From contig OX387195.1 of NCBI GenBank assembly GCA_947561395.2, positions 25,497,126-25,561,125 of the forward strand: DNA of 64,000 nt, in the 5' to 3' direction. This stretch comes from Buxus sempervirens. Taxonomy: Eukaryota; Streptophyta; Magnoliopsida; Buxales; Buxaceae. The position numbers and the translations under genes were made by a program. Shown here in pieces: positions 27,565 through 42,500 of the stretch. Positions within the stretch are counted from its first letter, which is position 1; every line of letters starts with the position of its first letter. Below the pieces are notes generated by a model that was not told the origin of the DNA, ran no database searches, and worked only from the letters and a program-made list of their open reading frames with translations.

Positions 27565-30500
27565 CAATAGTATCAGTAAATAAGTGGCTGAGTAAAGGAG
27601 TTGCCAAAGGAACCCATGGTACCTCCTTTCTTCTCAATAAAAAGCCAAAAGCTAAGGAAAAAAATTAGATTAATATTGAATGAGTTCCAAAGTATATCAA
27701 AACTCATAATTCTAATTGGCAAGCAGCTATATCTTTGTATTTCTTAAGTATAAAATTATCAAACTTCCATTACAAAGACAGTAGGAAAATCCATTACAAT
27801 GTATCCCACCAATGCTCAGAGAAAAAGACAACAATTCCCATGCCCAAAAAATAAGCAGAAATCAAGCAACAATAATGCAAGTAACAAAGCACATTCCTTT
27901 TCCCTTGGGTCACGATTAGTTGCCTATCTTCAAAAATAAAATGACTGATTTCCTTCCATATATACCACAGCATACAGAATATAAAATAATCTTTGACAGC
28001 CATCCAAATTTTTTGCTACTGATATTCATTCTCTACCAAAATGAAATTACTAGATCTATGTGTACATACTAACAGCAAAAGAACTCAAAGACATGTTCTT
28101 ATTTGTGAACTTCTACAATAATGTTGAGGATGAATGATCAATATCCTTCTCAACAGGATTGAGGATTCACCATACCAGAATGAGGAAAAAGCTCGCAGCT
28201 TGCTAATGAAATAAGTTTCAAAATGGATTTTTCCAATTTGATCCTTCAATGGATCTTTCTCCTCACAATCTTCATGCCCCCTCAAACTCTCCACGGAAAT
28301 CCTCTGCAATTTCCAGGGTAATTTTTTTCTTTCTCTGTGGGCAGTGTATCTGAATGAGAAGCTCATGGTTGACCATATTTTTTCTAGAGGATGGACATTA
28401 CTTTATATCAGCATTTATAGTTTCTTTGGCATGCCCCAAAAATTTTTCCAACACCCTCCTTGACAAGATGTTTTGAGGCGCTGGGTTGGGGGTGGGTGTT
28501 GGGGTTCAACTTTGCCCAAATCGAGCAAAATTATTTCCCATCTCTCCATTTTCTCCCTGTTTCTTCTTCGCTTTCAGTTTTGTGTCAAATCTAATGTGCT
28601 TTAGCCGATTTGGAGTCAATTTAACACTCTACACAATTTTAACCACCACCATTATATGTTTCTTTTACTTGTTATTAACTTATTATGGTATTTTTCATTA
28701 TGTTTCATGTTCGAACTTATGAAAGACTATTATGTTTTTTACAAACATTATTATGTATTTTATACACATAAATGTTAAACATTAATTAATGCTTTTAGAA
28801 GTAAAAAAGAAGAAGCTTTTATCAAAATTTTGGCAGCAGACTGATCTGTGCTGCTGAAATTTCTGTCAAAATGGGGGATTCTGGTTTTTCCACAGTTTTG
28901 TCAGAATTTCATGATGTGGTGCCAAAATTCTGTTACTAGCCCTGGGTAAAACGCCCAACGGAATCATCATCATCATAAGCCATTTTCCACCAAAGTGGGG
29001 TTGGCGACACGAATCTTGTCTCTCCATCCCGCTCTATCAAAAAACATATTTTCACTTAATTTATTTTTTTGCAAAACGCCCAACAGAATCAAAATGTAAA
29101 AATATTCTTAATAGATGTCTAACTTGTAAAGAAGCATCAAAATATATTGATCATATTATATACCACTGCACATGATATTCTGTGATTTGGTGTACTTTTT
29201 ATGAGAGATGTAACAGTGAATGTTCTACGCCTTCCTCATTTGACGATATGCTGGGTTGTTAGCAAGCTTGATAAGAAGTGGGAGAGCTCAGAGACTTTGA
29301 AAACTGTGTAATTGTGTCCTTTTGCTATATATACTTGTTCATAATTCACGTCATAGTAGAATTAGTAAAGTTTTATACCCACTTCTAATTTGCAATCCTC
29401 ATCCTTGACCCAGGTTTGTGTCACTTTGCTATCTGTTAGGAAATTTGGAAGGAGATGAATAATATAATTTTTAAGGCAATGACCGGATTTGTTGTATGGC
29501 ATACGTGTGCTGAAATGTTTTTGATAGGGTCTCTTTAAGCAACTTTCAGAGAGTTGACACATATACATTCTTCAGTGACAGGACTCCTCTATGTTGCTGA
29601 TACTTTTTAGTCATTCTACATTTTCATAGTGGTTATTATTTATTGTTCTATGCATGTGGGATTAAAATTTGTTTACTGCTGGCAAAAAAATGATCATGTA
29701 CAGCAACTTTACAGCATCCAAATTCCCCTCACATGTTCCAAGCAATTCCCAACTTCTGCAAAATGAAATCCTATATATTGTCAGCAAGTTCACAAGGTAG
29801 AAGGTGATAAACGGATTCTACATTGTTTTGGCTCATAATACACAGGTGATAGGAAAATTTGAATTATAGAAAGTAAATTATCTATTTTTACTTCATGTCT
29901 AGTAATGTTGTCCATATCGAAAAGGGCACCAAAGAAGGGACCCATGATTCCCGATCAAGATGTGCAGACTTTAAGAACATGACCACCTTAGCTAGGGACA
30001 AATAAAATGAGTGAACTGAGAAGCATCCCTTCTTAATCTTAACCAATAATCTACTGTACATCCACCATTATCAAATGAATATGAATAGATACTCCCATAA
30101 ACATGGATAGACAATCAATCCCCTAATCATTTCATGTTCTTGAGAATGTAAGACACCAAACCATCAAACTTTTCAACATTTTAAGTACACAAAGAATAAT
30201 ATCTTAAAATATAATGATAATGATAAAGGAAAGTGAAAGTAAGAAACTAAAATTGAAGAACAAGGAAAAAAAACACCTTTAGCTTTGCTGCTAAACATTC
30301 CAGCCACTGCTGCAAGGCTCTCCTCATTTGTGTCTGAAACCTAGAGCATGAATATTTTTTTCTTTGGTCAAATAAATGTAACAGGTTAAATCTGATCACA
30401 AAATGATGAAGCCGGAAATTGATTTTGTGAAGAGTCTATCAAGTTTCTTAAATACAAAATCAGGAACAGAATAATACATTTGCAAATGGAACAGTTTATC

Positions 30501-33500
30501 TATGCATTATAAAGAGTTCACCAAGAAGCAACTCTCATTAGAATCTCCACACTGGGGAAAAGATCCTGCCTTCAATTATCTACTAACAAAATTGATAATT
30601 TAAAAAGAGATGGCTTCAATGTTCCTTTTCAGTGATACAGAGATGATGCAAAGATCACATAATCCATTGAGTTCCAGTTAAAGTCTAGATGGAAAAATAT
30701 AATGTCATAGGTGATTGATAAAGAAAAGAAAAGCAACATCAAATCTGGAATGAGTCATTGACACTATCAACCAAAACAGACATGACTGATACTAGAGTAG
30801 AAAATGACAGATCATGGTTTAAAAAAAAGGGAGGGGGGGAGGGAGGGGGGAAGAAATAAAATAACATTCCTTAGCTAAATACAAAAGCACAACCTGAAAA
30901 TCCTCTCAGAAGATATGAAGCTGTTCCCTGTTTCCCCTGGCCTCATTTTAAAATTTTCTATTTTTTATTTTTCCGAGTACAGTGAGGGTGTAAGGGCTTG
31001 AATGTACATGTGTGTAGGAGTGAGGAATGAGAGAACATGACAAGGCTTTTCATAGTAGTCAGTCAGGGAGCAACCCGGGGGTGGGTGGTGGTGGATGGGT
31101 GGGTGACAATATTGTTAAGATTGCAAGAAAATCTCCTTCCATCACTACTTCACTAGCTCAGCATTATGTTTCAACACTGGCAACTTGCACAACCACATGT
31201 TTTGACAAAGCAACTTCTATGCCTCCCAAACAAGCAAAGCATGCTATAAAACATCAAACAGAAATCAAAGGGTTACAAATTTACAACTGCCTTACATTGT
31301 TAAGCCAACCTATCTATAAATAAATTGAATTAGCACCAAGTCAATCACTCATTTTCATTTGTACTAAAACATGTCAATTTCTTTATTTTCTTGGGGTTCA
31401 TTAATTGAAGACAGGAAAATTGAGGGGATTGATTGCAATCTCATACATCATTCAAATTAACAAACTTCAGGTGAGAACTCTTTGAGGAAGACCAAGGCAC
31501 AGCAGGTAATAAGGTTGCCAATTTTTAAAAATAAATAAATAAATAAATAAAAGAGCAAATCGGCAAGAAAGAAAAAGTAAAAGACAAAAAATTATAGCAG
31601 ACATTTCCTCCAGGATACTAAAAAGCGGAACTTGAATGCTACTTTATACAGCTTATATCCTTCACCTGTATGCTCCAAACAACTCTAGCAAGAGCTTTTA
31701 CCATACCCTCCACAACATTTGTGTTCTTGGGGTGCCTACAGTTCAAAGAGAGAAATAATGGATGAAAACAAGAAGGAAACTAGGAAAAAAAAATACGCAA
31801 AAATCAAATCCAAAACAGATAGACAATGATATCATAACATTAGGCAGACTACAAAACCAAGGGACCTTTAATTGAGCAATAGAATCCATTTCCTGCCCAG
31901 AATCAAATTCTATAATCTGGATGATCGTTTGGATTAGATTCTTTTGGTGATATAGAACATCTCAGTTTCATATCATCCCCATAATAGAATCCATTTGGAG
32001 ACTGAAGGACTCTTATCAATGATCTAGATTTTGATTAAGACATATAACGAGAGAAAAAGGGTTTAAAAATGTGTTCAGGTTGCCATTATACACTTCATTT
32101 GAGTTTAACCCACACCAATAATTGGCTGACCAACCCTGACCCCCTATTCTGGACCTTAGGGCAACCTGGCCCATTTAGAGAATCCATGGATATTATATAG
32201 AATTAAGTGTTTGAAGGCTACAAACTAAGAAAGCTGCACATAGCTGGTTTCCTAGCTAGCTTCCAGATGAGGCATTGGAATGTGAAGGCTTTACCTCCTA
32301 TTGTCTATTCCAATTACCAGCACCTGTTTTAAAACAAATGCATGGAAAATCTGGCATCCGTTGGCTAGTAATGATTAATGCACATCATCCTCTACCAATA
32401 ATTTCAGTTCCTTCATTTACCTGTCCTCTTTTAGCTCAACGTATCCTCCCACATCTACACCATCATCTCCAACATTTCTCATTAGAGTTTGCATTGTAAT
32501 GGAGGACAAATCTGGATTTAATGGTGTAATATCTAGACATTATTCAACCCATCGTCCCAAATAACAATAAATCTCCGAACTATTTTCTCAGCACTTTCTC
32601 TAAGCTTTAAGTTCTATGTTCCATATTCTGTTTTGAGGTGAAAAATGAAGCCATCATCTTCACTAAGCCCATCACAGACTCCGATAATGGGTTCAAATGC
32701 TTTGTCAGCCTCTGAATGTCTAATACCTGATAGTTAAGCATACAGTGAGAAAGGAAGACGCATTTGTTCAAAATAGAGGAAACTTATGATAAAAAAAATC
32801 AGGACAGTGTTATGAAAGATATGACACAGACACCACATGCATAACCATTTGTTGATGCACATACTTTGGGGTCAATAGAGAAGTCCATATAAAATTGCGT
32901 CCAAGACGCTTTCCTAGCCCCTTTGATATGCCACATCCAATCCAATTCCATTTAAGGCCCAGCCCAAATCCAATCATTACTAGATATATCCAAGTCACAT
33001 TCAAGAATCCTGTGTATATCCAAAAAGGGTTCTGGATTATGGCAATCGGTATTCTGATTATGACAATCCATAACAAGAATTAGACCTAGATTACAATATC
33101 TAAACCAAATGTCGCCTAGATGTGCTGATACTGATAGCAAATACAATACAATAAAATTGTACAAAGTATTTGATGTAATTCAGTGCCTTCATCAAATGTG
33201 CAAGAGAAGCAACTAAAAGAGGCATGTATGATAAAATGCAGTTCAAGATTTCCACGGTTAAAGTCCTACCAGCTTCTTTTTAGGATACTACTGAGCCTAT
33301 AGTAACCAAATGAGTCCTAGAGTTTCAAGTCTACTTTATGAATTTAAATTTTGAAGTTGAGAGTAAGTAGGTTCTAAGTCTGCCTTGGGAAAATGAATCA
33401 CAGAATCCATACCCCATAGGTTGAAATTAGGAATCCTCCAGAGAATTTGGCCCTTAACAATTAACATAAGTGCCGATAATGAAATAAGCATTAACTTAAT

Positions 33501-36500
33501 GCTCCATGGATAGAAACATTAACCCCGAAGGCATGACCTTCAAAGGTGTGAAAAAAAAAAAAAAGAAGCATCCTCTTTGCAATCACCATGCACAAAATGA
33601 AAGAGTCCTAAAAAAAAGGTTACAATTATGCCATGGAAAGGTTTTATCTTCTCTCGTCAAATTTTACTTTTTCCTTCCCACTCTTTTGGCAGCCTTCTAT
33701 GGTGTTTCTCCTTGATTAACAAACACATCGCAGCTGGAGTTTCAACCCCAAAAAACTCCTCATCCCTTAAGGTTCTCTAATGATTGAGTTGAATTTTGAA
33801 CTTATACAAACCTTTCTCTATGTTACACAAGACAATGGTTCACCTAACAAATATAGCAACATTGTCTTCATCTAGAGATAAATCTAGCGTTGTTAGGTGT
33901 ATAATTGTAACTCTACCGCTACTTCTGACCTTATCTATAATAAACCTTAAGTATAGGGGTCTAACAGTAAATAACTCTTATATATAAGTAGGATATCAAG
34001 ATGACATCCAGATCCAGTACGACTTCTTAACTTGAAAAAAATGCCTCACATAAGTGAGTCCTCTGCTATATCAAGTATCAACCATGTTTGATGGTATTTC
34101 ACACATTGGTACCCATGGTGAGTAGGATAAATGTGTGCATGTGTTTAGAAATGGGTGTGGTAAGTGAGGATATATCAATAGGACAGTGAAATCACCAGAT
34201 CATACAGACTCCACATACGAAATGTGGGAAGCAGAAAACTTGATGCTTATGTCTTGGTTACTAAATTCAATGCAACCTCAGATCAAAAGGGCCTACTTGT
34301 TTTTTATAACAACGGAAATTTTAGATCCGCATAACAGATCTATTCCAGATGCAAAATTTTGCATCATTCTATTAATGCCAATAGGTTTAGAGATACACTG
34401 AGATTATTGAAGACATTAATAGGTAGCACTAACTAGAATGAGAGCAGTGGGCAGCAAGAAAACTGAGTTCCCAGAAACAACAGCTTTACCTAAAAATTCA
34501 ACTATAAATCCCCATATTTTTTGTTTAATCATGGATGAATTAACAACTCATATTCAAGAGGAGGTTCCTCAATGTATTCTCTGAATAAATAATGTGGTTT
34601 TGGTGATAGAGAGGGCATAAATACAAAATTAGAGTTGTAGGATATTTTTGACTCAAAATGTTTTATAATAAGTCAAAATAAGACCAAGCATATGGAAAAC
34701 AATAGCAGAAGTGACCCAATGGTAAGAATCAAGATTCAAGAGATTCTTAAAAGCAATCCATTTTTGTTATCTTGGATCAATTATATTATTCACAAAAACA
34801 GAGATATTGATGAGGAATTGAGGATAGCTTCAAATTGGGATAGCTTAAGTGGAGAGGTGTTTCCTCCTAAAGTTAAGGCCTTTCACTGGACTGCCCTCTT
34901 GTACAGGATCAATATGGTGGATTACCTCCAAAGAAGATGGAAGACAGTGTCCTTATGCCCTCAAGTATGTTTCATGTGTATAAGAGCAGGAGAGAGCATT
35001 GATCATCTATTCGTGCAGTGCCAATTTGCATATGAAATTTGGATGCGTATGCTGTACTTGATTAGAGTGTTTTGGGTGATGCCGGATTCATTTAAAGCAT
35101 GCTTTGATCAATGGCGAGTTAGGGGATTGGGGAAGAAAGGTCGCATCATTTACAGGCTTCTTTTCCATACAGTGGTGTGGCAAATTTGGTTAGAAAGGAA
35201 TGCCAGGATATTTCAGGATGTTAGGAGACCGATGGATCATGTGATTGATACTATTCTAGTATCTGCCGCATCCTGGGTCTCTGTACTCCCAGATTTTCAA
35301 GGGGTCAGAATATCAAAGATTCTGAATGGATGGCAATCATGGTGTCTCTCGAATACTTCTTAGGTTTTTGGGTGATAGCTGGAATTTCTGGTAGTCACGG
35401 GTGATGGCTATTTTGTCTAGTGGCGGCCATCAATTGTAGTGGAACATCTTGTTCTACTACAATAGATGGTCTTTTTGAAACTGTACATTGAGTCTTTTGT
35501 TGTTGGATGGGGTATGTGGTGGTCATTGTAGTGTTTGTACATCGGTGTATTTTTGTTACTTTCTTGGGGTCATATCAGAGCCTCTATTGTACACTTTTTT
35601 ACCATGTATATATATATATATATACTCCTCATTATTCAGCAAAAAAAAAAAAAGTGGAGAGGTGTTTCTAGAGTGCTACGTGATTGATTGTTCTACTTAA
35701 ATTTGAAGGAAAAGGACATATTTTAAGATAAGAATGTTAAGATAGATGCTTGGGAAAACTAAGAATGATAAGGGAAAGAATGAACATACTTAAGAGTTGT
35801 GAATATCTAGGCGTTGCCTAAATAGGATATAAGATAACAGGAAAGCAGGTTAAGATGATTTGACAATGCAAGACAAATGTCTAGAGACTCCACAATGGCC
35901 TCTCTAGTCACACCACTCACACTATAAAGTGCTCATCTCAACAATCAATTATAGTGAACAAATAGAATTAGATGGAACAAAAGAAGATATTAGAGTGAGA
36001 AGACTTACATGTCAAAATTCTGGAAAAGAATACACAATGTCCGTACCTCTACACAAAAACCCTGTGAGGAAAAGATGACTTACAATCATACGGTGAAGTT
36101 TCAGAACACAAGCATTCTGAGATTGGATAGGTGATACATAATATGAAGCAACATCTAACAAAATATTCTGATTGCAGATTTGTTAGACATTACCCTCAGT
36201 ACTTCAAGAACAAGAATTCTGTGCCATAAAGGTACATCAAGAGAAGTAACCTTTACTAGCATACTGAGAAAAACCTGTAATAGCAAAAAATTTGCCAATA
36301 CAATTAGTAGTCATAGATTCTAATCGATAGCTTTTACTTCTTGAACATAAGATGACAGGTAAAAAATCAAAGTTCTAGGAACATAGCCTGGATTTTAAAC
36401 ACACAACTCTATAGTAAACTGTGAAAGTATTTATTACTGATCCTATAGACATAGCATAATGAAGAAAGACAGCTTATCAATGAAGATAGAAAATAAAAGC

Positions 36501-39500
36501 ATCATTCAACACAAGAATATTATTCTATCATCCAGATACCATGTCCTCCTGTTGACGCTACAGGGAGCAGACTTCTAGGATACTAGCTATCTTCAGGTCT
36601 AATGGCACAATCCATATGCTCATGGTTAACTTCAGATTGCAATCTACAACATTAACATCCTCTACAAAGAAATACATGGTAACCACAGAACCGCTGTTGA
36701 ACATGTCTTTCACAATTATCCTCCAACCCAATGGAGATGTCACTATTGTATTTTCTAGTTCCAAAAACAGTTTATTTACGTTCAAGAGACAAATAGTCAC
36801 AGAAAAGACAGCGTACAACATCAGCACAACAGCCAAAATGTTACAACAAACCATTTGCAGTAAACCTTGAAGGAAACCAGGGAGAACAGAGTAACAACAA
36901 ATGCATTCTGAAATAGACAGTTCATCACATCATCACAGCAGCAAACTGTTACCACAAACCATCTTCAGAACTCGAAGAAAACCAGAGAAAAGAGAGTAAC
37001 AACAAAGGAATTCTGACTTCTTCCTTTCACCCTAGACGAATTAGGCTTTTTTTTAACATATATTACTTTTTTTGTAGTAGAATATGCACTTAAAACGATA
37101 CCAGATTTTAATTATGTTAACAGGCAAAATAGAATAATTTGGATTACAGAAACTTTTGTGCCACCTTGGCAACATGTTGGTGTAAATTTCTAAGTTTTGC
37201 CTACATAGTGTGTGCATATCATTTAATGATTTTTTTTTTTTTTGGGTTGGTTCTTAGGTTTATTTTAGTCATATTTAAGCCCCCTAAAACTTTCATTAGA
37301 AAGTTCCAAAATTTTGAATGAAATTTATCCAAAATTTCTGTCTGCTGGTAAAATTTTAAGATTGAATTTTTTACCTGTCTCCCCAGCAAAATGTCCAGTT
37401 AGGTTGAAATTAAAAGCATTGATATGAGTTAAAGTAGTTTGTGTGTCAGCCGTCTTTCTACAAGTTATAGTAGTGTACTTTAGTTTTGGCTTACTGACTG
37501 AATGCATTTGGCATATTTCTGTCCTTTTTGACATGCTTCACAACTTGTTGACACCACTGGGTATTCCAGTAAATTGTGCACTGTCAAGTGTATAATTTAT
37601 GCTTTGGATCTTTCTAATACAATATTCAAAGTGTGTGTCATAATTTGCATCATGGTTTCAAATTTCCCTAAATTTTTGTGAACTCTCTCTCTCTCTCTGA
37701 TGGGCAACGAAATTTCTTTCTATTAAAATTTTCATACATTTTTTTATGAAAAATCACTAAACAGAAAAATTTCCTGTGACATTTATTTATTCCTAAGTTA
37801 TGCTTGAATTTGAAATTGTGAATCGTAATTGCATGATTGTATGAACTTTATTCAGCTTTATCTTTAGGGGCACGACCACTTGCTACAACCAATGTGAAAG
37901 AGGCAATAATTCTTAGTTGTTGTGGTATTAAGGTAGTCAGTAACATATATTTGCGTAAGTATGACTGTATGCCATGTAAGGAAATAGAGAAAAAAGTAAC
38001 AGTTACTTCAGAAATAGAGAAAAAAGTAGGTTGGTTCGAATGAGGATGCAGAAAAGTCACTGTTCTCAAGGTTCCCGAGGTGTTTAAAAATGGTGTCCTC
38101 GTTTTCACACCGTGGCCTCCTTCCAAATCCCCCAATCCTTGGTGGATCAGCTGCCAGGAGTCATTGCTCAAGGCTCTTCGTCCCAGTTTGCTCAAAAGGA
38201 ACAAGGATGCAAATAAGTGCGGATATGAAAAAAGCTATTTTTTTTTTAGTCTCGTTCGGGAAACAATGGAGCATCTTTACACTTGACTGAATGATGTGGT
38301 TGTTTTTCAGATTTAATTAATGTGAGCTGTGAAGGGAAATAGTGGCTTTGCTAAAAAATTTCAAGGATTACGGCTCTATGAAAGAGTTGAAATGGTAGGG
38401 TCATTTAGGGAAGGTTTGTTCTAGAGGTTCAGGTCAACAATAGAGTGAGATTTCTGCAAGTCTCATCATATTCTCAGAGTCGGTGTTTGTTGATGACCAT
38501 GCTACCAAAAGAAAATGGTGTGGATTGATCGAAATAAAATGACATTGCTGGATGGGAATATATTTTGTGGGGCTGCGTGGTAGCTACCAGTCCAGTGGTT
38601 TCAAAATGTTTTGACATCAGAGTGTGTAGTTGGCAAATGGATGGTAAACAACAAGACTCATTGCATCTCCTACATTCAGGGGTCTGTCCCTCGTCTTTCC
38701 ATTCCCAAAAAATTAAAGGTAGAGGACGATTTATGAAAATTTCCGGTGTCGAGTGAAGCAAATAAACCATCTCTAACTTGGTGGAGGTGATTTCAGCAGT
38801 TGAGACCAGATTCTTCTTCATTCTGTTATCTCCTTACACAATTCTACCATGTCCCAATACTGAAGAAACAGCCAGGCGCTTGGGGGGGACAATTGTGATG
38901 CCGATGAAAAAAAATCAAATTGAATTTTCTAAGTGGGTTTCTAGGCTATCCTTTAGGGATGGAACAGGAAACAAATAAAGAATCATCGCATATTTAATCA
39001 CTCCCTTTTATCCAAGTGATCTTGGTGGTATGGGAAAGAAATGCCCAGCTTGTGGAGGAATTTGATTACAATCAAGTATGACTATAATCCTAGTAGTTGT
39101 CTGTCATCTCCTCCCATTGGCCATGTTGGTTGAAGTCTTTGGAGGCCTATTAGCAAGTATTCTCGACTTATTTCTCCAAATTTGATATTCGTAGAAGGTT
39201 AAGGGGATCACAAAAGATTTTGGGAAGATGGGTGGTGTGGGGATCAGTCTTTTGAGGCCAGATTTCCGGATATCTACAACATGTCAGCAGGGTCTCAAGT
39301 GTGCATTTCCAAGGTGTATCATCAAGATTTTGGAGGAGGGAGTTGGAATCTGAATTTCAGACATAATTTGTTTGACTAGGACCTGGATTCGATAAACTAT
39401 TGGCTTCAATTTATGGCAGGTAGTAAGTCTAGAGATTTCTCTGTAAGGGGCTTCTACAACCAAGTAACTAAGAATGATATCAATTTCAAATTGTCAAGTA

Positions 39501-42500
39501 TGGTGTGGCAATCAACTCTTCTTTCAAAAATTGGTTTCTTCATGTGGACAACAGTATTGATGCGTGATGTGCAAGTCTTAAGGGGACTCTGTGAGTCACC
39601 TGCTTGTGCATTATAAGGTGGCAATGCTATCTGTTATGCCTTCTTATCAAGAATTGAAGAGTTGGACAAAGCCTCAAGATTTGGATCAGGTTCTTATGTC
39701 TTGGAGTTTTCATAAAGGATCATCTCAGCTCAAGGTTTTGTAGAACTTGACATTGGCAGCTATTCTTTGGTCAATATGGAAGGACAGGAATAGTAGAAGT
39801 TCTAAAGATGCAACAAATTCCATGAGGGCCTTAGTTCAATCTTCTCTCAGCCATCTTCTTGTTCACACTTCAAGTTGTGATTCTTGTAGAGGTTTAGACA
39901 GTCAGGAGCTTCTATCCTATGGAAATTTCCTACAATTGTAGCAGCTTTTCCTTCTTCAGCTCTCATACGCTTATCGTGTACTTGTTGGGCTGGAAAATAT
40001 AATTCTCAATTATTTTTTTGATCGGTAACATAATTCTCTATTATTACCAATAAAAAAAAAAGGTGTTAGCAACGGCACTTGGGTAGTTGCCTGGGGCATC
40101 CCAATCCACCTGTGGGCACAGGATACTCTGGATGCTATTGGTATAACGTGTGGTGGTATTGTAGAGATGGGATCGTTTTGCATCTCTGGCAAATATGTTG
40201 GTATCTTCACCTTCAAAGTTACAGAGGTGTTGCATAAACGAATCCTCAGAATGGTTGTTGTTTGGATGGCTCCATGCAGTACAAGATACTAGTTGAAATC
40301 ATAATGAGTGGGTCTTCAGATGGTTGCCACCAGTACTTGTAGCGCTAGCATAAATACACAACTGTTCAACTAGAAAATCCCCCGACCATGAAAAACCATG
40401 AAAGTGCTTCGTAGGACAGCTAAAGGTGAGTAATAAATGGTTCAGAATTAGAAATCTGGAACCAAAGCAAGCCCATTACTGTTCACATTTTGTTGAAAAT
40501 TGACCTCCCACCAGCTTCCTTGAAATAAAGATATATATAAACATGTCTTAGTAACTACACATGTTTAACTGGTATGCTCAAGTTTTTGAGGTGAAGGAAA
40601 TAGTTGGGCAGTATTCAATTTATTGTTTATAAATTAGCTTCAACTTTTTGCAAAAGTATCCAACAAAAGCTCAATGACATTAAGCATGTACATCAAGGTT
40701 CCCAGGTTGAAAAATAAATACAATTATTTAATTTTTGGGTTGATTTTCCATGCAACATATATCAAACCAAATAGATAAAAAAAATAGTGATAAGCAAGCC
40801 CTACCTCACATTCAGTGATTAAAGATGAACTATAAAGTCTGATGACATGGGCAACAGACCGTAAGACCAAGCGACGGAAATATGGCTCTCCCACTTCACC
40901 TTCAAGCTGGTTCCAGATGAAATACAGTTAAGTTAGAAAATTAAACCTGACACGGCAATGTTTTCAAGGTAAAGCATGGATGCGTCTATTGATCAAGTAA
41001 TTTTAACTTCAAAAGCTTCAATGATTCGACAGATCACCTCTATGTTTGTACGCAGTGAAGTCATGAGAAGCGAACATATCTGATGGCGCAAGACCTAATG
41101 AGTTTTCAAAAAGCCAATGTAGCGATAAATACTTTGACACTATGGTGCACCGCAAGATCTTATCCACACATGTCAGTAATCACCTGATCATATGAAACCA
41201 ATGTTCTGAAGACAGCCACATAATTCGACAGAATGAACCTGTTGGGCCATAAAACCTCAGAAATGAACAAATCAAGTAATTCAAAATTCAATTTATATAG
41301 TAATTATTACAAGGCAGAAACCTTAAAAACCATCTCAATTAAACATAAAAAAAACTTCTTTCCAAGAATTTTGCATCTTATTCTTTCCTTTTGGTATTAT
41401 AAAATATTTATGGTCAGTTAAATTCGCAGGAAAACTTAGGAGGAATATTTTGTCATATAAAATACTTGATCACTACAAAGGAACATAAACAATGCGTGAA
41501 CCATCAAACTCCATAAAAGTGAACTGTTTGTGCAGTAAGCTTATGAAAAAATAAATAGCCAAAGAAAAACACATGAAAGCATTTGAAATGAAGAATTTGT
41601 TTGACATTTAATTATAAAAGTTCAGCAACCAAAGATTTATGATCAAGGTATCTTTCATGAGAAGCAAGGTTTTACATTTCATGATTTCATTGACAAGTCA
41701 GCGACATTTCGCCGACTTTCCAAAAAATTTGCCAAAGATATATTTTGTGGAAAAAATAAGAAAAAAGCAGTAAAATAATAAAGTATTCTAGAATTACGCT
41801 ACTTCTAGATTTAAATGAGACTAAAGCACCCCTGGAAACCTAAAAATTTCATCAAAAATATATTTGAATGGATTGTCGTCATCATCATAAGCCAGTTCCC
41901 ACCAAAGTGGGGACATTTGAATGGATCATTTGCATTTTTAAAGGAAGTGTAATGAAGAAACAATGTCATAGGCATACATAGTAAACCTGAAACTGCACAC
42001 CAAAAATAAAAAGTGCATGTTACTATCAAGATCACAGCCACAAAAATAGAAAGTGCTGAAATCAAGGTATTTCAAGCAGTTCCCCTCTAAAGAGCAACTT
42101 TCATGTTGACGATATTTCGCCGACATCCAAGAATAACATTCCTTTTTCTCAAACATTTTGTGTTGGGCAATATGTCAATGAAATGGTATAAACTGATGAG
42201 AAGTAGTACACAAAAAGAAGAAAAGAGTGACATAGAAAGATAAACTAAGAATAAACATAACTAAGAGCATCTAAGACTAGCTAAATATGAGTGGAATAAA
42301 GGAAAGCAGATTAAGATGCTTTTGACTGGAAAAACAAATAACAACAAAGGTGAAGAGTGTCAAATGGTGAAAGTAGAAGGATCTGAAGGGCTAGAGGAAG
42401 GTTAAGGAAGACCAGAATGGAATCAGTAGAGTTTTGAAGGAACGAATTTTGAAGTATTAAAACTCTTAAGATCCACTGTTATGGGCATTGTGGGTCCCAA

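Larger units (their letters stand above)
29092..31665. other. Introns 14 (part) and 13, unclassified apart from exon 14
   Basis: Apart from exon 14 (30277-30340) and the G-rich and AAAT tracts, nothing is recognised. GTGGTGGATGGGTGGGTG near 31083 is a further simple G-rich stretch. Confidence 0.4.

Noticed and set aside
34692..34863. N-terminal part of the 223-codon plus-strand ORF as coding
   Set aside because: The 17-bp duplication shows the LINE starts at 34864; what precedes it is intron sequence open by chance.
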